In this document: one piece after another, positions 52,595 through 61,598 of the stretch
Numbering within the stretch: position 1 is the first letter of the stretch
Layout of the letters: each line of letters opens with the position of its first letter
Assembly (NCBI GenBank): GCA_031259845.1
Contig: JAIRKZ010000190.1
Span: 1-64,000, forward strand
DNA length: 64,000 nt
Direction: 5' to 3'
DNA from: Tannerellaceae bacterium
GTDB lineage: Bacteria > Bacteroidota > Bacteroidia > Bacteroidales > Tannerellaceae
Notes under the pieces: model-generated
The model's input: only the letters and a program-made list of their open reading frames with translations
Databases searched by the model: none
What the model was told of the DNA's origin: nothing
Translations under genes and position numbers: made by a program

Positions 52595-53284
52595 ATGGAA
52601 ATTAAAAAATCGAAAAAAGCAGACTTGGAAGGAGGCAAAGGATTAAGCCTCCTTATGGGGATGGTGTTTGGCCTTGCTGTTATGTTCGTCGGTTTCGAAT
52701 GGGGTACTTATGATGTGGTAGTAGCAACATCCGACGCTATTGCCGACGTTATTGCCGAAGAAGAAATAGAGATTACAAGGCCGGAAGACACCCCTCCTCC
52801 CCCTCCGCCCCCTCCGCCGCCGGTAGCTTCGGAAGTATTGAACGTTGTAGAAGACAATGTTGAACTTGAACAACAGGAAATTATATCCTCCGAAGACAAC
52901 CAAATGGAAGCTCAGGTTCAAACCTATGTAGCTCCCGCCGTGGTAGAAGAGGAAGAAGAATCTTCACAACAAATCTTTACTGTGGTAGAAGAGATGCCCC
53001 AGTTCCCCGGAGGAGACGGCGAATTGCTGTCGTTTCTCGGCCGTTCAATCAAATACCCTGTCATTGCGCAGGAAAATGGTATTCAAGGGCGCGTAACCTG
53101 TTCCTTTGTTGTCAATCGCGACGGTTCTGTAGTAGACGCTGAAATACTTCGCGGCGTAGACCCTTCTTTGGATAAAGAAGCGCTCCGTGTGATAAACACC
53201 ATGCCGAAGTGGATACCCGGCAAACAAAGAGGTAAACCGGTTCGCGTAAAATACACGGTACCTGTTACGTTCAGACTACAGTAA
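52595..53284 (+). CDS. Energy transducer TonB
   Basis: 229 residues from MEIKKSKKADLEGGKGLSLL. One N-terminal membrane anchor (about 17-38, LLMGMVFGLAVMFVGFEW), then a periplasmic linker with ten consecutive prolines (about 69-78) and an acidic stretch, then the TonB C-terminal domain (about 145-229) with FPGGDGELLSFLGRSIKYP and QGRVTCSFVVNRDGSV. It transmits proton-motive force to outer-membrane receptors. The start was chosen because the promoter overlaps an earlier ATG. The ExbB/ExbD partners lie 2 kb downstream. Confidence 0.93.
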   Translation: MEIKKSKKADLEGGKGLSLLMGMVFGLAVMFVGFEWGTYDVVVATSDAIADVIAEEEIEITRPEDTPPPPPPPPPPVASEVLNVVEDNVELEQQEIISSEDNQMEAQVQTYVAPAVVEEEEESSQQIFTVVEEMPQFPGGDGELLSFLGRSIKYPVIAQENGIQGRVTCSFVVNRDGSVVDAEILRGVDPSLDKEALRVINTMPKWIPGKQRGKPVRVKYTVPVTFRLQ

Positions 53285-53304
53285 ACTCATTTCACCGTAT
53301 TCTT

Positions 53305-53336
53305 AAAGGCTGCTCTGAAACAGGCAGCCTTTTTGC
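53305..53336 (+). terminator. Intrinsic terminator of tonB
   Basis: AAAGGCTGC(C) stem pairing with GGCAGCCTTT around a short loop (TCTGAAACA), with five T at the right side. Confidence 0.85.
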
Positions 53337-53353
53337 TTTAATTTCAATCAGCC

Positions 53354-54328
53354 ATGCTATCATTTAACGAAATACTCCAACGCATAGAACAGGAAGTATC
53401 CCTCCTTCATTTTAATTGTTCCCCGGATAGTTTATACGCTCCCGTCAAATACATTCTTTCATTGGGAGGAAAACGGATTCGCCCGGCGCTTACGTTAATT
53501 GCCTGCAATATCTATAAAGATACGATAGATGATGCGATTGCCCCGGCGCTAAGCCTCGAAGTATTCCACAACTTCACGCTACTGCATGACGACTTAATGG
53601 ACCAGGCGGATAAAAGAAGAAACAATCCTACCGTTCATAAAATATGGAATGCCAACACGGCTATCTTATCGGGAGACGCCATGGTAATAGCATCCTATAA
53701 AATAATTGCAGGCAGCAAACCGGAATTTCTGAAAGAACTGATAGACCTGTTTACCGCCACTGCCCTGGAAATTTGCGGAGGCCAACAATACGACATGGAG
53801 TTTGAATCAAGACCGGACGTCAGCGAAGCGGAATATCTTGAAATGATACGCCTTAAAACCGCCGTATTACTTGCCTGCGGTTTAAAAATGGGAGCAATCA
53901 CAGGAGGCGCACCGGCAAACGATGCAGCGCATCTCTATCAATATGGCCTCAATATAGGATTGTCTTTTCAGTTAAAAGACGATTTACTGGATGTTTATGG
54001 AGACCCCGGTACATTCGGTAAAAACACAGGAGGAGATATTATATGTAATAAAAAAACCTTTTTACTTATAAACGCTTTAAGAAAAGCGACGCCCGGACAA
54101 CAAAAGAAGCTTCGCCAATGGTTTGCTAAAAAGGAATTCGACCCGGCGGAAAAGATTGAAGCATTCAGGCGTATATATAATGAATCAGGAGTAAAAGAAA
54201 TGACAGAAGCAAAAATACAGGATTATTACAATAAGGCGTTAAGCCACCTGGCAAGTTTAAACGTTCCCGAAGAGAAGTTGAGCGTATTAAAAGAAGTCAG
54301 CCATATCCTTTTACACCGGGAGTCTTAA
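53354..54328 (+). CDS. Polyprenyl (trans-isoprenyl) diphosphate synthase
   Basis: 324 residues. First Asp-rich motif as LLHDDLMDQADKRR (about 78-91), second as QLKDDLLDVYGD (about 210-221); GGKRIRPAL near residue 37-45 binds IPP. It elongates allylic diphosphates with IPP made by the MEP pathway (ispD and ispH are in this window), giving octaprenyl-type quinone tails or similar; product length cannot be told reliably. Followed 3 bp later by tatD. Confidence 0.93.
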   Translation: MLSFNEILQRIEQEVSLLHFNCSPDSLYAPVKYILSLGGKRIRPALTLIACNIYKDTIDDAIAPALSLEVFHNFTLLHDDLMDQADKRRNNPTVHKIWNANTAILSGDAMVIASYKIIAGSKPEFLKELIDLFTATALEICGGQQYDMEFESRPDVSEAEYLEMIRLKTAVLLACGLKMGAITGGAPANDAAHLYQYGLNIGLSFQLKDDLLDVYGDPGTFGKNTGGDIICNKKTFLLINALRKATPGQQKKLRQWFAKKEFDPAEKIEAFRRIYNESGVKEMTEAKIQDYYNKALSHLASLNVPEEKLSVLKEVSHILLHRES

Positions 54329-54331
54329 CAA

Positions 54332-55135
54332 ATGAAGCTGATAGATACACATTGCCATTTATATCTGGAAGCATTCGAGGCCGACAGGGAAAATTTAATT
54401 AACGAAGCGCTTGCATCAGGCATTGATACGATCCTTCTGCCCAATGTAGATACGACAACGATTGACGCAATGCACCAGTTATGCGCCCGCCATCCCGGTT
54501 TTGCTTACCCGATGATGGGGCTGCATCCCACAAGCGTGAACAAAGAGTATCCCGCTCAACTAAAAGAAATAGAAAACCGGTTAACCCAACGAAGCTATTG
54601 CGCCATTGGAGAAATAGGGATAGACCTCTATTGGGATAAAACATTCTTACGCGAACAAAAAGAAGTATTAGAGAAGCAATTGCAATGGAGTATCGAACTC
54701 AGTTTGCCGGTTGCAATCCATACGCGCGACGCCTTTCCCGAAGTATTTGAATGTATAGACAAAACGGGAGCAGATAAACTCAAAGGCGTTTTTCACAGTT
54801 TTTCGGGAACAAAAAACGACCTGGATAAGATTAAGCAATTGAAAAACTTCAAATTAGGCGTCAGCGGGGTTGTAACATTCAAAAACTCCGGGTTGGCAGA
54901 CGTCTTGCAACAAGCGACAATTGACGATATCGTATTGGAAACGGATGCGCCCTACCTCTCGCCCGTTCCCTTCAGGGGAAAGCGGAACGAACCTGCTTTC
55001 ATTTGGAAAACAGCCGAAAAGATAGCTGCAATATATGATGCAACTATTGAAGAGGTTGCTTTAATCACCCGGAGAAATGCCTTAGAGCTATTTATGAACG
55101 GAGCAACGAAGCCCTCTAATGGTATAAAAACGTAA
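54332..55135 (+). CDS. TatD-family metal-dependent DNase
   Basis: 267 residues, TIM-barrel amidohydrolase. Metal-site motifs DTHCHLYLEAF (HxH), GEIGIDLYW (Glu), AIHTRDAF (His), HSFSGT (His) and LETDAPYLSP (Asp) are all intact. TatD proteins are 3'-5' exonucleases with suggested roles in DNA quality control. It probably forms an operon with the prenyl synthase gene 3 bp upstream. A tRNA gene follows 130 bp later. Confidence 0.94.
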   Translation: MKLIDTHCHLYLEAFEADRENLINEALASGIDTILLPNVDTTTIDAMHQLCARHPGFAYPMMGLHPTSVNKEYPAQLKEIENRLTQRSYCAIGEIGIDLYWDKTFLREQKEVLEKQLQWSIELSLPVAIHTRDAFPEVFECIDKTGADKLKGVFHSFSGTKNDLDKIKQLKNFKLGVSGVVTFKNSGLADVLQQATIDDIVLETDAPYLSPVPFRGKRNEPAFIWKTAEKIAAIYDATIEEVALITRRNALELFMNGATKPSNGIKT

Positions 55136-55161
55136 TGATAAAAAAAATTATCCTGTCCATA

Positions 55162-55194
55162 TTGCGCATATATAAAGCAAAAACTTTAGATTTG
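55162..55194 (+). promoter_or_regulatory. Candidate promoter of tRNA-Ser
   Basis: TTG at 55162-55164 and a perfect -7 box TAGATTTG at 55187-55194; spacing is 22 bp, as for tonB. It lies 72 bp before the tRNA. Confidence 0.45.
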
Positions 55195-55265
55195 TGAGCT
55201 GAAACGTTTGCAGTTGTAAATTTTTTCGTAATTTGCGCTCGTTTTATATGGAGACGATGCTCATT

Positions 55266-55353
55266 GGAGAGATGCTCGAGTGGTTGAAGAGGCACGCCTG
55301 GAAAGCGTGTATACGCCTAAAGCGTATCGCGGGTTCGAATCCCGCTCTCTCCG
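55266..55353 (+). tRNA. tRNA-Ser (GGA)
   Basis: 88 nt cloverleaf of class II type. Acceptor GGAGAGA pairs with TCTCTCC, followed by discriminator G. The anticodon stem CACGC/GCGTG encloses loop CTGGAAA with anticodon GGA at 55300-55302, reading UCC and UCU. There is a long variable arm (about TACGCCTAAAGCGTA) and the T-loop GGTTCGAATCC. The CCA end is not encoded. Confidence 0.97.
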
Positions 55354-55434
55354 CTTCAATATCATGAATTATTAATAATGGATAAAATAAAAAACAAAAA
55401 AAGAGAATTATTAATCTTAAAAATTGAACACACA

Positions 55435-56166
55435 ATGAAAAAGTTATTTACAAAAGCATTTCTGATTTTATGTGCCTTTGGAACTTCTACTTTAGTCTTC
55501 GCTCAGGAAGCCGTTGTCGAGGGTGGAGGCTTTCACCAGGAGTTGAAAACAAAATTTATTGAAGGTAGCGCCGATTTTATGAGTTTGGTTGCTATTGCTT
55601 TGGTTCTTGGGTTGGCCTTCTGTTTGGAAAGAATCATCTATCTGAACTTAGCAGACATTGATCCTACGAAACTATTGAGAAGTATCGAAGATGCGTTAGA
55701 TAAAGGCGACGTAGAAGGAGCAAAAGCGATTGCCCGCGATACGAGAGGCCCGATTGCTTCTATCGCTTATCAAGGTTTGACGAGGCTTGACCAAGGCGTT
55801 GATATCGTTGAAAAATCAATTGTTTCTTATGGCGGCGTGCAAAGCGGTTTGCTGGAAAAAAACCTGTCATGGGTAACCTTGTTTATTGCGATGGCTCCGT
55901 CATTAGGGTTCTTGGGAACGGTAGTAGGGATGGTAATGGCGTTCGACAAAATCGAACAGGTAGGCGATATCAGCCCGACGGTTGTTGCCGGCGGTATGAA
56001 AGTGGCCTTGATTACAACGATCTTCGGGCTTATCGTAGCATTGATCCTTCAGGTATTTTATAACTATCTATTGAACAAATTGGAAGGCATCCTGAACAAA
56101 ATGGAAGACGCTTCTATCACATTAGTAGATACAGCTATTAAATACTACGTAAAATTTAAAAAATAA
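55435..56166 (+). CDS. exbB: ExbB/MotA/TolQ-family proton channel
   Basis: 243 residues from MKKLFTKAFLILCAFG; the Met 19 codons upstream gives a charged non-leader. Leader-like TM (about 3-22) and three further TMs (about 44-65, 140-165 and 190-215). The MotA/TolQ/ExbB core includes APSLGFLGTVVGMVMAFDKI and GGMKVALITTIFGLIVAL. It forms the pentameric proton channel that powers TonB. First gene of exbB/membrane protein/exbD/exbD. Confidence 0.93.
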   Translation: MKKLFTKAFLILCAFGTSTLVFAQEAVVEGGGFHQELKTKFIEGSADFMSLVAIALVLGLAFCLERIIYLNLADIDPTKLLRSIEDALDKGDVEGAKAIARDTRGPIASIAYQGLTRLDQGVDIVEKSIVSYGGVQSGLLEKNLSWVTLFIAMAPSLGFLGTVVGMVMAFDKIEQVGDISPTVVAGGMKVALITTIFGLIVALILQVFYNYLLNKLEGILNKMEDASITLVDTAIKYYVKFKK

Positions 56167-56174
56167 CTCAGACA

Positions 56175-56651
56175 ATGGCTGTAACTAAAATAAGAAAAAT
56201 CTCAAGTTGGGTTCTAATCCTTTGTAGCGTCATTACCCTGGTGATATTAGGATTGTTCTTCTTCGGCGGAGACAATGAACCCTACAAAGGCGAAATGTGG
56301 AATCCGATATATGTGGATTTATTGCTTTACTGGCAATATATCCTGTTCGGGGCAACCGCATTAGCCGCCGTTATACTCGGCGCCTGGCAGTTTGTATCTT
56401 CTTTTAAGAATAACCCCAAAGGCGGCATTATGGGATTAACGGTTCTGATATTATTTTTCGGCATGCTATTCCTTACATACACATTCGGAAGCGCAACGCA
56501 GGTAAACGTATTAAACTCGGAAGCACAAGCTTACAACGTTCCTTTTTGGTTGAAAATAACCGACATGTGGCTATATTCTACCTATATCCTTACCGGATTG
56601 GTTATTCTTGCGATCGTAGCCGGTAGCGTAAAAAGAATTATAAGTAAGTAG
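56175..56651 (+). CDS. Small membrane protein between exbB and exbD
   Basis: 158 residues with four hydrophobic segments (about 11-31, 50-72, 85-105 and 131-152). No named domain recognised. It lies 8 bp after exbB and 19 bp before the first exbD. The position suggests an accessory part of the bacteroidetal Exb complex; this is inference from context only. Confidence 0.75.
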   Translation: MAVTKIRKISSWVLILCSVITLVILGLFFFGGDNEPYKGEMWNPIYVDLLLYWQYILFGATALAAVILGAWQFVSSFKNNPKGGIMGLTVLILFFGMLFLTYTFGSATQVNVLNSEAQAYNVPFWLKITDMWLYSTYILTGLVILAIVAGSVKRIISK

Positions 56652-56670
56652 TAAAAAAAAGAAATGTAAT

Positions 56671-57258
56671 ATGAGCAAAAAAAGAAAAGCGCCTGGAATT
56701 AATGCCACATCATCTGCGGATATCGCTTTCATGCTGCTTCTTTTCTTCCTTATGACATCTTCCATGGATACAGACAAAGGGCTTCCGAGAAGGTTGCCTC
56801 CTCCTGTTCCTAAAGATCAGAAAAAGCTGGATCTCGACATTAAAAAGAGAAATATTATGGTTGTGCTGATTAATACAAACAACCAGATTCTCTGCAATAA
56901 TGAATACATCGAAATCGGTCAATTGAAAGAGAAGGCGATGGAATTTATCGATAATCCTTATAATGACGAACATAAACCTGAGAAAACCCTGACGGACATA
57001 CCCTTTTTCGGCGAAATGATGGTAACGAAGAATCATGTTATCTCCTTACAAAACGACCGCGGAACGGAATATCAGGCTTATATCAACGTTCAGAATGAAT
57101 TGGCGGCAGCTTATAATGAACTGAGAAATGATGTTTCCAGAAAGAAATTCGGCAAAGTGTTTGCAGATTTGGATGAAGAACAACAAAAGGCTGTGCAATT
57201 GATATACCCTCAAAAGATATCGGAAGCAGAACCTAAAAATTATGGAGAGAATAAATAA
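56671..57258 (+). CDS. exbD: ExbD/TolR-family protein 1
   Basis: 195 residues. The single TM (about 17-35) is the ExbD type, with the conserved Asp in SSADIAFMLLLFFLMTSSMD, split at ADIAFMLL, expected to carry protons. The periplasmic domain is longer than in E. coli ExbD (141 residues), with an extra helical region (about 105-165). Its TAA-to-ATG junction with the next exbD overlaps by 1 bp, so the pair is co-translated. Confidence 0.92.
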   Translation: MSKKRKAPGINATSSADIAFMLLLFFLMTSSMDTDKGLPRRLPPPVPKDQKKLDLDIKKRNIMVVLINTNNQILCNNEYIEIGQLKEKAMEFIDNPYNDEHKPEKTLTDIPFFGEMMVTKNHVISLQNDRGTEYQAYINVQNELAAAYNELRNDVSRKKFGKVFADLDEEQQKAVQLIYPQKISEAEPKNYGENK

Positions 57259-57725
57259 TGGGAAAGTTTAATAAATCCGGCGGCCGCGAGATGCCCGAAT
57301 TAAATACTTCTTCATTACCCGACTTAGTATTTGCGTTCCTGTTCTTTATCATGATGGTAACAACAATGCGCGAGGTGACTCTTAAAGTAGTTTTCAGAGC
57401 TCCGCAAGGTACGGAACTTCAGAAGCTGGAAAAGAAATCACTTGTTACGTTCCTCTATGTAGGCGAGCCAACACAGGAGTTCAGGGCAAAGATGGGTTCT
57501 GAGACGCGTATTCAGTTGAACGACCAACTTGCTGAAATCAATGAGATACAGGATTACATCGCACAGGAAAAATCAAGTATGAAAGAAGAAGACCAACCAT
57601 TTATGACTGTATCTATTAAAGCAGACAGAGCAACAAAAATGGGGGTTATCACCGATGTGAAACAAGCTCTTCGTGAAGCGTATGCACTAAAGATCAGTTA
57701 TTCGGCACAACCTCGTGTGAACTAA
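57258..57725 (+). CDS. exbD: ExbD/TolR-family protein 2
   Basis: 155 residues. The TM (about 17-36) has the channel Asp in SLPDLVFAFLFFIMMVTT. The periplasmic part ends with SIKADRATKMGVITDVKQAL, the ExbD/TolR beta-alpha element. Two non-identical ExbD proteins in one operon may form a heteromeric stator with ExbB. A strong terminator follows 26 bp after the stop. Confidence 0.92.
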   Translation: MGKFNKSGGREMPELNTSSLPDLVFAFLFFIMMVTTMREVTLKVVFRAPQGTELQKLEKKSLVTFLYVGEPTQEFRAKMGSETRIQLNDQLAEINEIQDYIAQEKSSMKEEDQPFMTVSIKADRATKMGVITDVKQALREAYALKISYSAQPRVN

Positions 57726-57750
57726 TAGCCTGATTCTATACACAAACAGG

Positions 57751-57780
57751 AAACCGCCTCATCATGGGGCGGTTTTTTTA
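57751..57780 (+). terminator. Intrinsic terminator of the exb operon
   Basis: AAACCGCC(T) / (G)GGCGGTTT stem with a short loop and seven T on the right; the left AAA makes it usable from the opposite side for the convergent GNAT gene. Confidence 0.88.
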
Positions 57781-58329
57781 TTTGTCGCCATCATTCACGT
57801 TATAGACCTCTTTATACAGGCAGGCTTTGATATCATCAAAACTTTCTCTCAAATCTATCCGGCCATATATCATTAAACGCATCGGAAGCCATGAATCTCC
57901 TTTATTGTAAGGCGGCTGTTGATAGGCGTGACTGTCCGGTATAAAACCTAACCGTTCATAGAAAGCTATTCTCCGCCTGCTTAATTCGTCTGTGGGTAAT
58001 TCTACTTCCAAAACGACCGGATGCCTTGCCTTTGCTATGTATTGCTTCATCGATACAGCCCCAAACCCTCCGTTACGAACCGTTTCGTCAATAGCAAAAT
58101 GTTCAATGTACACAAACGCATCAAATATCCATTCGGTAATAAAACCGATATATTTATCCTCCGCCAGAAGGGCATACACGTTGAATTTAGGTTCTTTATC
58201 AAGCAATTCCCTGAAAAGGGGTATACTCCTCCGTTCTGTTTCGGGAAAAGAGGTTACATACGTCTGTTCTACCTTAGCCAATAAGACATCGGCCGAGTTT
58301 GTTAATTTTCTGTACCCAACGGCTGTCAT
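57778..58329 (-). CDS. GNAT-family N-acetyltransferase
   Basis: 183 residues with the GNAT fold: acceptor N-terminus (about 1-60), beta4 (FVYIEHFAIDE, about 71-81), the acetyl-CoA loop NGGFGAVSMKQYI (motif A, about 86-98) and motif B with IAFYERLGFIPD. The acetyl acceptor is unknown. Its start overlaps the end of the M28 peptidase gene by 4 bp, implying coupling. Confidence 0.88.
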   Translation of the reverse strand: MTAVGYRKLTNSADVLLAKVEQTYVTSFPETERRSIPLFRELLDKEPKFNVYALLAEDKYIGFITEWIFDAFVYIEHFAIDETVRNGGFGAVSMKQYIAKARHPVVLEVELPTDELSRRRIAFYERLGFIPDSHAYQQPPYNKGDSWLPMRLMIYGRIDLRESFDDIKACLYKEVYNVNDGDK

Positions 58330-59849
58330 TCCTTGCGCAAAAATAAATCCGGAGATTCTTCATTCGCAATGAAAATAGTAGCCCAATACAACCATTCCGT
58401 TGCCGATTGAAGAATTTCCGGATTAATAGACTCCACATTATCTTTCGGATGATGGTAATAACCGCCACCCACAGCGCGGAGGTCTGCGCAAGGATAGCCC
58501 GCTTTCTTAAAGACAGCCCCGTCCGTACGCGGCCTTGTGCGGTATGTATCCTCATACATAATTAAGCGGCGATGCACATAAGAGCGGTTCGCCTTTTCCA
58601 GAAAAGTAGCTAAACCCGGCACGGTATACCCATAACCGGCGCCTAACATCTCTCCCGCTCCCATCTGTTCAAGATTTAATATGGCAATCATTTTTTCTTT
58701 CGGCAGAACGGGGTGCTGCGTATAAAACGTACTGCCGGTCAGTCCGGCTTCTTCCCCGTCTACACTCATAAAGACAATACTCCGCTTCGGTTTGACAACT
58801 GCTTTAGACAATGCCTCTGCTACGCCAAGAAGCGCAGCGGAAGAGGCATTGTTGTCATTCGCCCCTTCAATATGCCAGGGGATCATCCCCAAATGGTCTA
58901 AATGAGCGGAGATCATTATATATTCATCGGTTAAATTCGGATCGCTCCCTTTTATAATCCCTAAAATATTTTTTCCCGTCGCATCCGGGTTATAAGTAGA
59001 AATCATTTTTATATACGCTTTCTTTCCGGTATCAAACGAGGCGGGACGCTTTGTTTCGTATATCCCTTTGACGGTTTCCTTATAGGTTCTTCCCGTTCCC
59101 AGAAAAATATCTTCCATCACCGGTTCTGTGATATGGCAATAGACAAAACCGGGATTATATAACGCATTCGGGCCGGGAACCCATTTATACAACATCCCTA
59201 TAGCGCCATGCAAAGCGGCATTGGCCAACTTAGACTGGTGTAAGGTATGCCTGTACCACATCGCAATTGTATCCGGATGCCCACTAAGATTAGGCGTCTC
59301 GCCTTCAATTAAGACAATTTTTCCTTTTACATTTATCCCTTTATAATCATCGTAGTCCAATTCAGGCGCAGAGACGCCGAATCCGGCATATACAATATCG
59401 GCCGTTACCTCCCCATTCCCCGAATTATTTCCGGCAAACCATCCATCCGCCCAGGGATATTCTTTCGTAACCCAGGCAACGCCTTTCTTCCCCGCCGGGG
59501 TAGGAAAAAGGACAGACATGGCGCTACCCGCCTTTATTTCCACACAAGGATGCGGATATTCCTGTAAATAACTACCGTTAGCTCCTCCCGGTATTAAATT
59601 CCATTCTTCAAAATAGCCCTTTATTATCCCAACGGCTTTTTCCATTCCGGGAGAACCGGCCAAACGCCCTTGTAAAGAAGAGTCTGACAATTGCCTTACA
59701 TAGCCGAGCAACTTCCCGGAAGTGATATAGCGATGCATGGCGTCAAGGTACTTTTCTTCATCCGTTAATTCGTTATTCGTTGATTGAGCGGCTAAAGAAG
59801 AAGTAAATAGCAGCGCGAACAGCAGGAATATCGTCTTTTTCATATCCAT
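58326..59849 (-). CDS. M28-family zinc peptidase with PA-like insert
   Basis: 507 residues. Signal peptide about 3-21 (ending SLAAQ). A PA-type domain (about 150-260, YAGFGVSAPELDYDDY) precedes the M28 core with Zn motifs SAHLDHLGM (about 314), GANDNNASSAALL (about 329) and VDGEEAGLTGSTFY (about 368). It should be a periplasmic or surface aminopeptidase that trims peptides for uptake, which matches the peptide transporter at 12.8 kb. Overlaps the GNAT gene by 4 bp and follows an AlbA_2 gene by 4 bp. Confidence 0.9.
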   Translation of the reverse strand: MDMKKTIFLLFALLFTSSLAAQSTNNELTDEEKYLDAMHRYITSGKLLGYVRQLSDSSLQGRLAGSPGMEKAVGIIKGYFEEWNLIPGGANGSYLQEYPHPCVEIKAGSAMSVLFPTPAGKKGVAWVTKEYPWADGWFAGNNSGNGEVTADIVYAGFGVSAPELDYDDYKGINVKGKIVLIEGETPNLSGHPDTIAMWYRHTLHQSKLANAALHGAIGMLYKWVPGPNALYNPGFVYCHITEPVMEDIFLGTGRTYKETVKGIYETKRPASFDTGKKAYIKMISTYNPDATGKNILGIIKGSDPNLTDEYIMISAHLDHLGMIPWHIEGANDNNASSAALLGVAEALSKAVVKPKRSIVFMSVDGEEAGLTGSTFYTQHPVLPKEKMIAILNLEQMGAGEMLGAGYGYTVPGLATFLEKANRSYVHRRLIMYEDTYRTRPRTDGAVFKKAGYPCADLRAVGGGYYHHPKDNVESINPEILQSATEWLYWATIFIANEESPDLFLRKE

Positions 59850-59853
59850 ATTA

Positions 59854-61431
59854 TTATAGTAAAGATTTTCCTTTCTCCGTAGTAAAATATTTCTGCAAAG
59901 GGCTTGAAGGCTTTGTAGGTATACGCATGGCTAATAGCCCTTCTTCAAGCAAAGGCCTGATAATATTCTGCCTGAAACGAGTCCGGTTAGACTGTTTTAC
60001 CATTTGCATCATATCCTGTATGGGCTGCGGCTTTACACAAGCTTCCAAAATACTTTCCGCTTTCTCTACATACGATATATCAATGCCGGGGCAGGCTTCC
60101 GATAATTTTGAATAATAAACCGGCCATTCTTTCGGCATGCCCGGTTTTCCCTTAGCCGGTTCGGGCAACTCCTCTTTCCTGGGTTTATCCATCCCTTCAA
60201 AGATTGTAAGCCCTTCTGCCCTTCCATAGGTTATGGAAAAAACAAACTTTTCTCCATTTTGCACCTCTATTTCATACGATTTATCATATAGAGGAGCATA
60301 CTTCCCGATTTCCCTCATTCCCGAACCCGGTTCCCCCATCCAGCCCATCGCCTGGAATACGTTTGTTATCAGCGGATTTTTCGCATGAGGTTCAGGAACA
60401 TCAACGGTTATTGTTCCAGCCGGATAAGGCCTTGTGCCATTTTCCGTAATTACTTTATCGGAAAAGATTAAGAAGCGCGACGGATATTTGTGTGTATAGT
60501 CCCTGTGAACCAGCATATTTGTCGCCATCTCTTTAAATATCTTCATACGTACATCCGTCATCTTACCGTCCAGTTCCAGCGCTCTGTCCGGCAAATTACG
60601 TTCTACAAAGGATATCAGTCGCAGATACGAATCAATCAGGTTGGAAAAGATAATGTCTCTGTTGTCATACTTATTTTCGGGATAATCGGAAGACGGCTGC
60701 GTGTATTTTTTATAGCTTATATTCCTGTAAATAGCATCTGTACGATGGGTAGACGGGCAACAATTCTGGATTGTTGCCTCTTTTCCGAAAAGCAAGACGG
60801 CTGCCAGCACAAAACCTTCTTTATTATTATTGTTCAAAGGGTCTCTGCGCCAAAAGCCGGCTGTATGCAATAGTTCTTCATCCGTAAGGTCAAGCCAGGG
60901 ATGATCCGGATTTGCCGCCGAAATATAATAGCGCATCTTCCGGAAAGCAGCCTCATCAAAATCATGCATCCGCAGGAAAGGGCAAACGATATTTTCAGAC
61001 GATTCTTCCCTTTTCCTCAAATAAATATTCTCAACTAAATTATAGCTATAGCTGATGTCGCTTACTTCGGTTCCGAAGCGGTCATATATCTTCCCCCGGT
61101 AGCGTTGCACATCCCGGCATGGAGGTATGGTAAGGCAGATAACCGTCTTGCCATCCAAATCTACAACAGCCGGGGTTAATGATACGGCCGGGGAGAACTC
61201 ATTTTCCAGTGTATATCGAATCTTATTCATCATGTTTTCCAGGTACAGGCTTGCCACACCGATGATTTTCCCAAAATCCTGCACGCCAATAATAAGCGTT
61301 CCGCCTTCCTTGTTCATGAAAGAACAGATTACCTGAAACACCGAATCTACTATTTCAGTTGTACAATTACTAAATTCCACAAAAGGATTCTCTCCTTCGC
61401 TAATAAGTTGTCTTATCTTTTTCGTATCCAT
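59854..61431 (-). CDS. AlbA_2/Schlafen-type ATP-binding protein
   Basis: 525 residues. The N-terminal AlbA_2 domain (about 12-130) has ENPFVEFSNCTTEIVDSVFQ with NPFVEF and GGTLIIGVQDFGKIIGV. The middle is a GHKL-like ATPase (about 240-420), with MLVHRDYTHKYPSRF (HRDY), NPLITNVFQAMGWMGEPGSGM with EPGSGM. The C-terminal winged helix (about 450-525) probably binds nucleic acid. Such proteins are described as putative DNA-binding regulators or helicase-related; some occur in defence islands. No defence partners are adjacent. Confidence 0.85.
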   Translation of the reverse strand: MDTKKIRQLISEGENPFVEFSNCTTEIVDSVFQVICSFMNKEGGTLIIGVQDFGKIIGVASLYLENMMNKIRYTLENEFSPAVSLTPAVVDLDGKTVICLTIPPCRDVQRYRGKIYDRFGTEVSDISYSYNLVENIYLRKREESSENIVCPFLRMHDFDEAAFRKMRYYISAANPDHPWLDLTDEELLHTAGFWRRDPLNNNNKEGFVLAAVLLFGKEATIQNCCPSTHRTDAIYRNISYKKYTQPSSDYPENKYDNRDIIFSNLIDSYLRLISFVERNLPDRALELDGKMTDVRMKIFKEMATNMLVHRDYTHKYPSRFLIFSDKVITENGTRPYPAGTITVDVPEPHAKNPLITNVFQAMGWMGEPGSGMREIGKYAPLYDKSYEIEVQNGEKFVFSITYGRAEGLTIFEGMDKPRKEELPEPAKGKPGMPKEWPVYYSKLSEACPGIDISYVEKAESILEACVKPQPIQDMMQMVKQSNRTRFRQNIIRPLLEEGLLAMRIPTKPSSPLQKYFTTEKGKSLL

Positions 61432-61598
61432 ACTAAAAATAAGGGTAATTTGCCATAAAGATATATAATATTTCTATAAAATCGAATTTATTTATCAGTA
61501 AACACGACAAAATCTCTCTTTTTATCAATAAAACAGTCAAAAGATTATCCCGGAAGCGTCCCATGATAGTCCCGTGCGACATTGAAGCAGGAAGGCGA

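Noticed and set aside
59854..61431. Member of a phage-defence island
   Set aside because: AlbA_2/Schlafen-type proteins occur in defence systems, but the neighbours are an M28 peptidase, a GNAT and a lamin-tail protein, with no nuclease or sensor partner.
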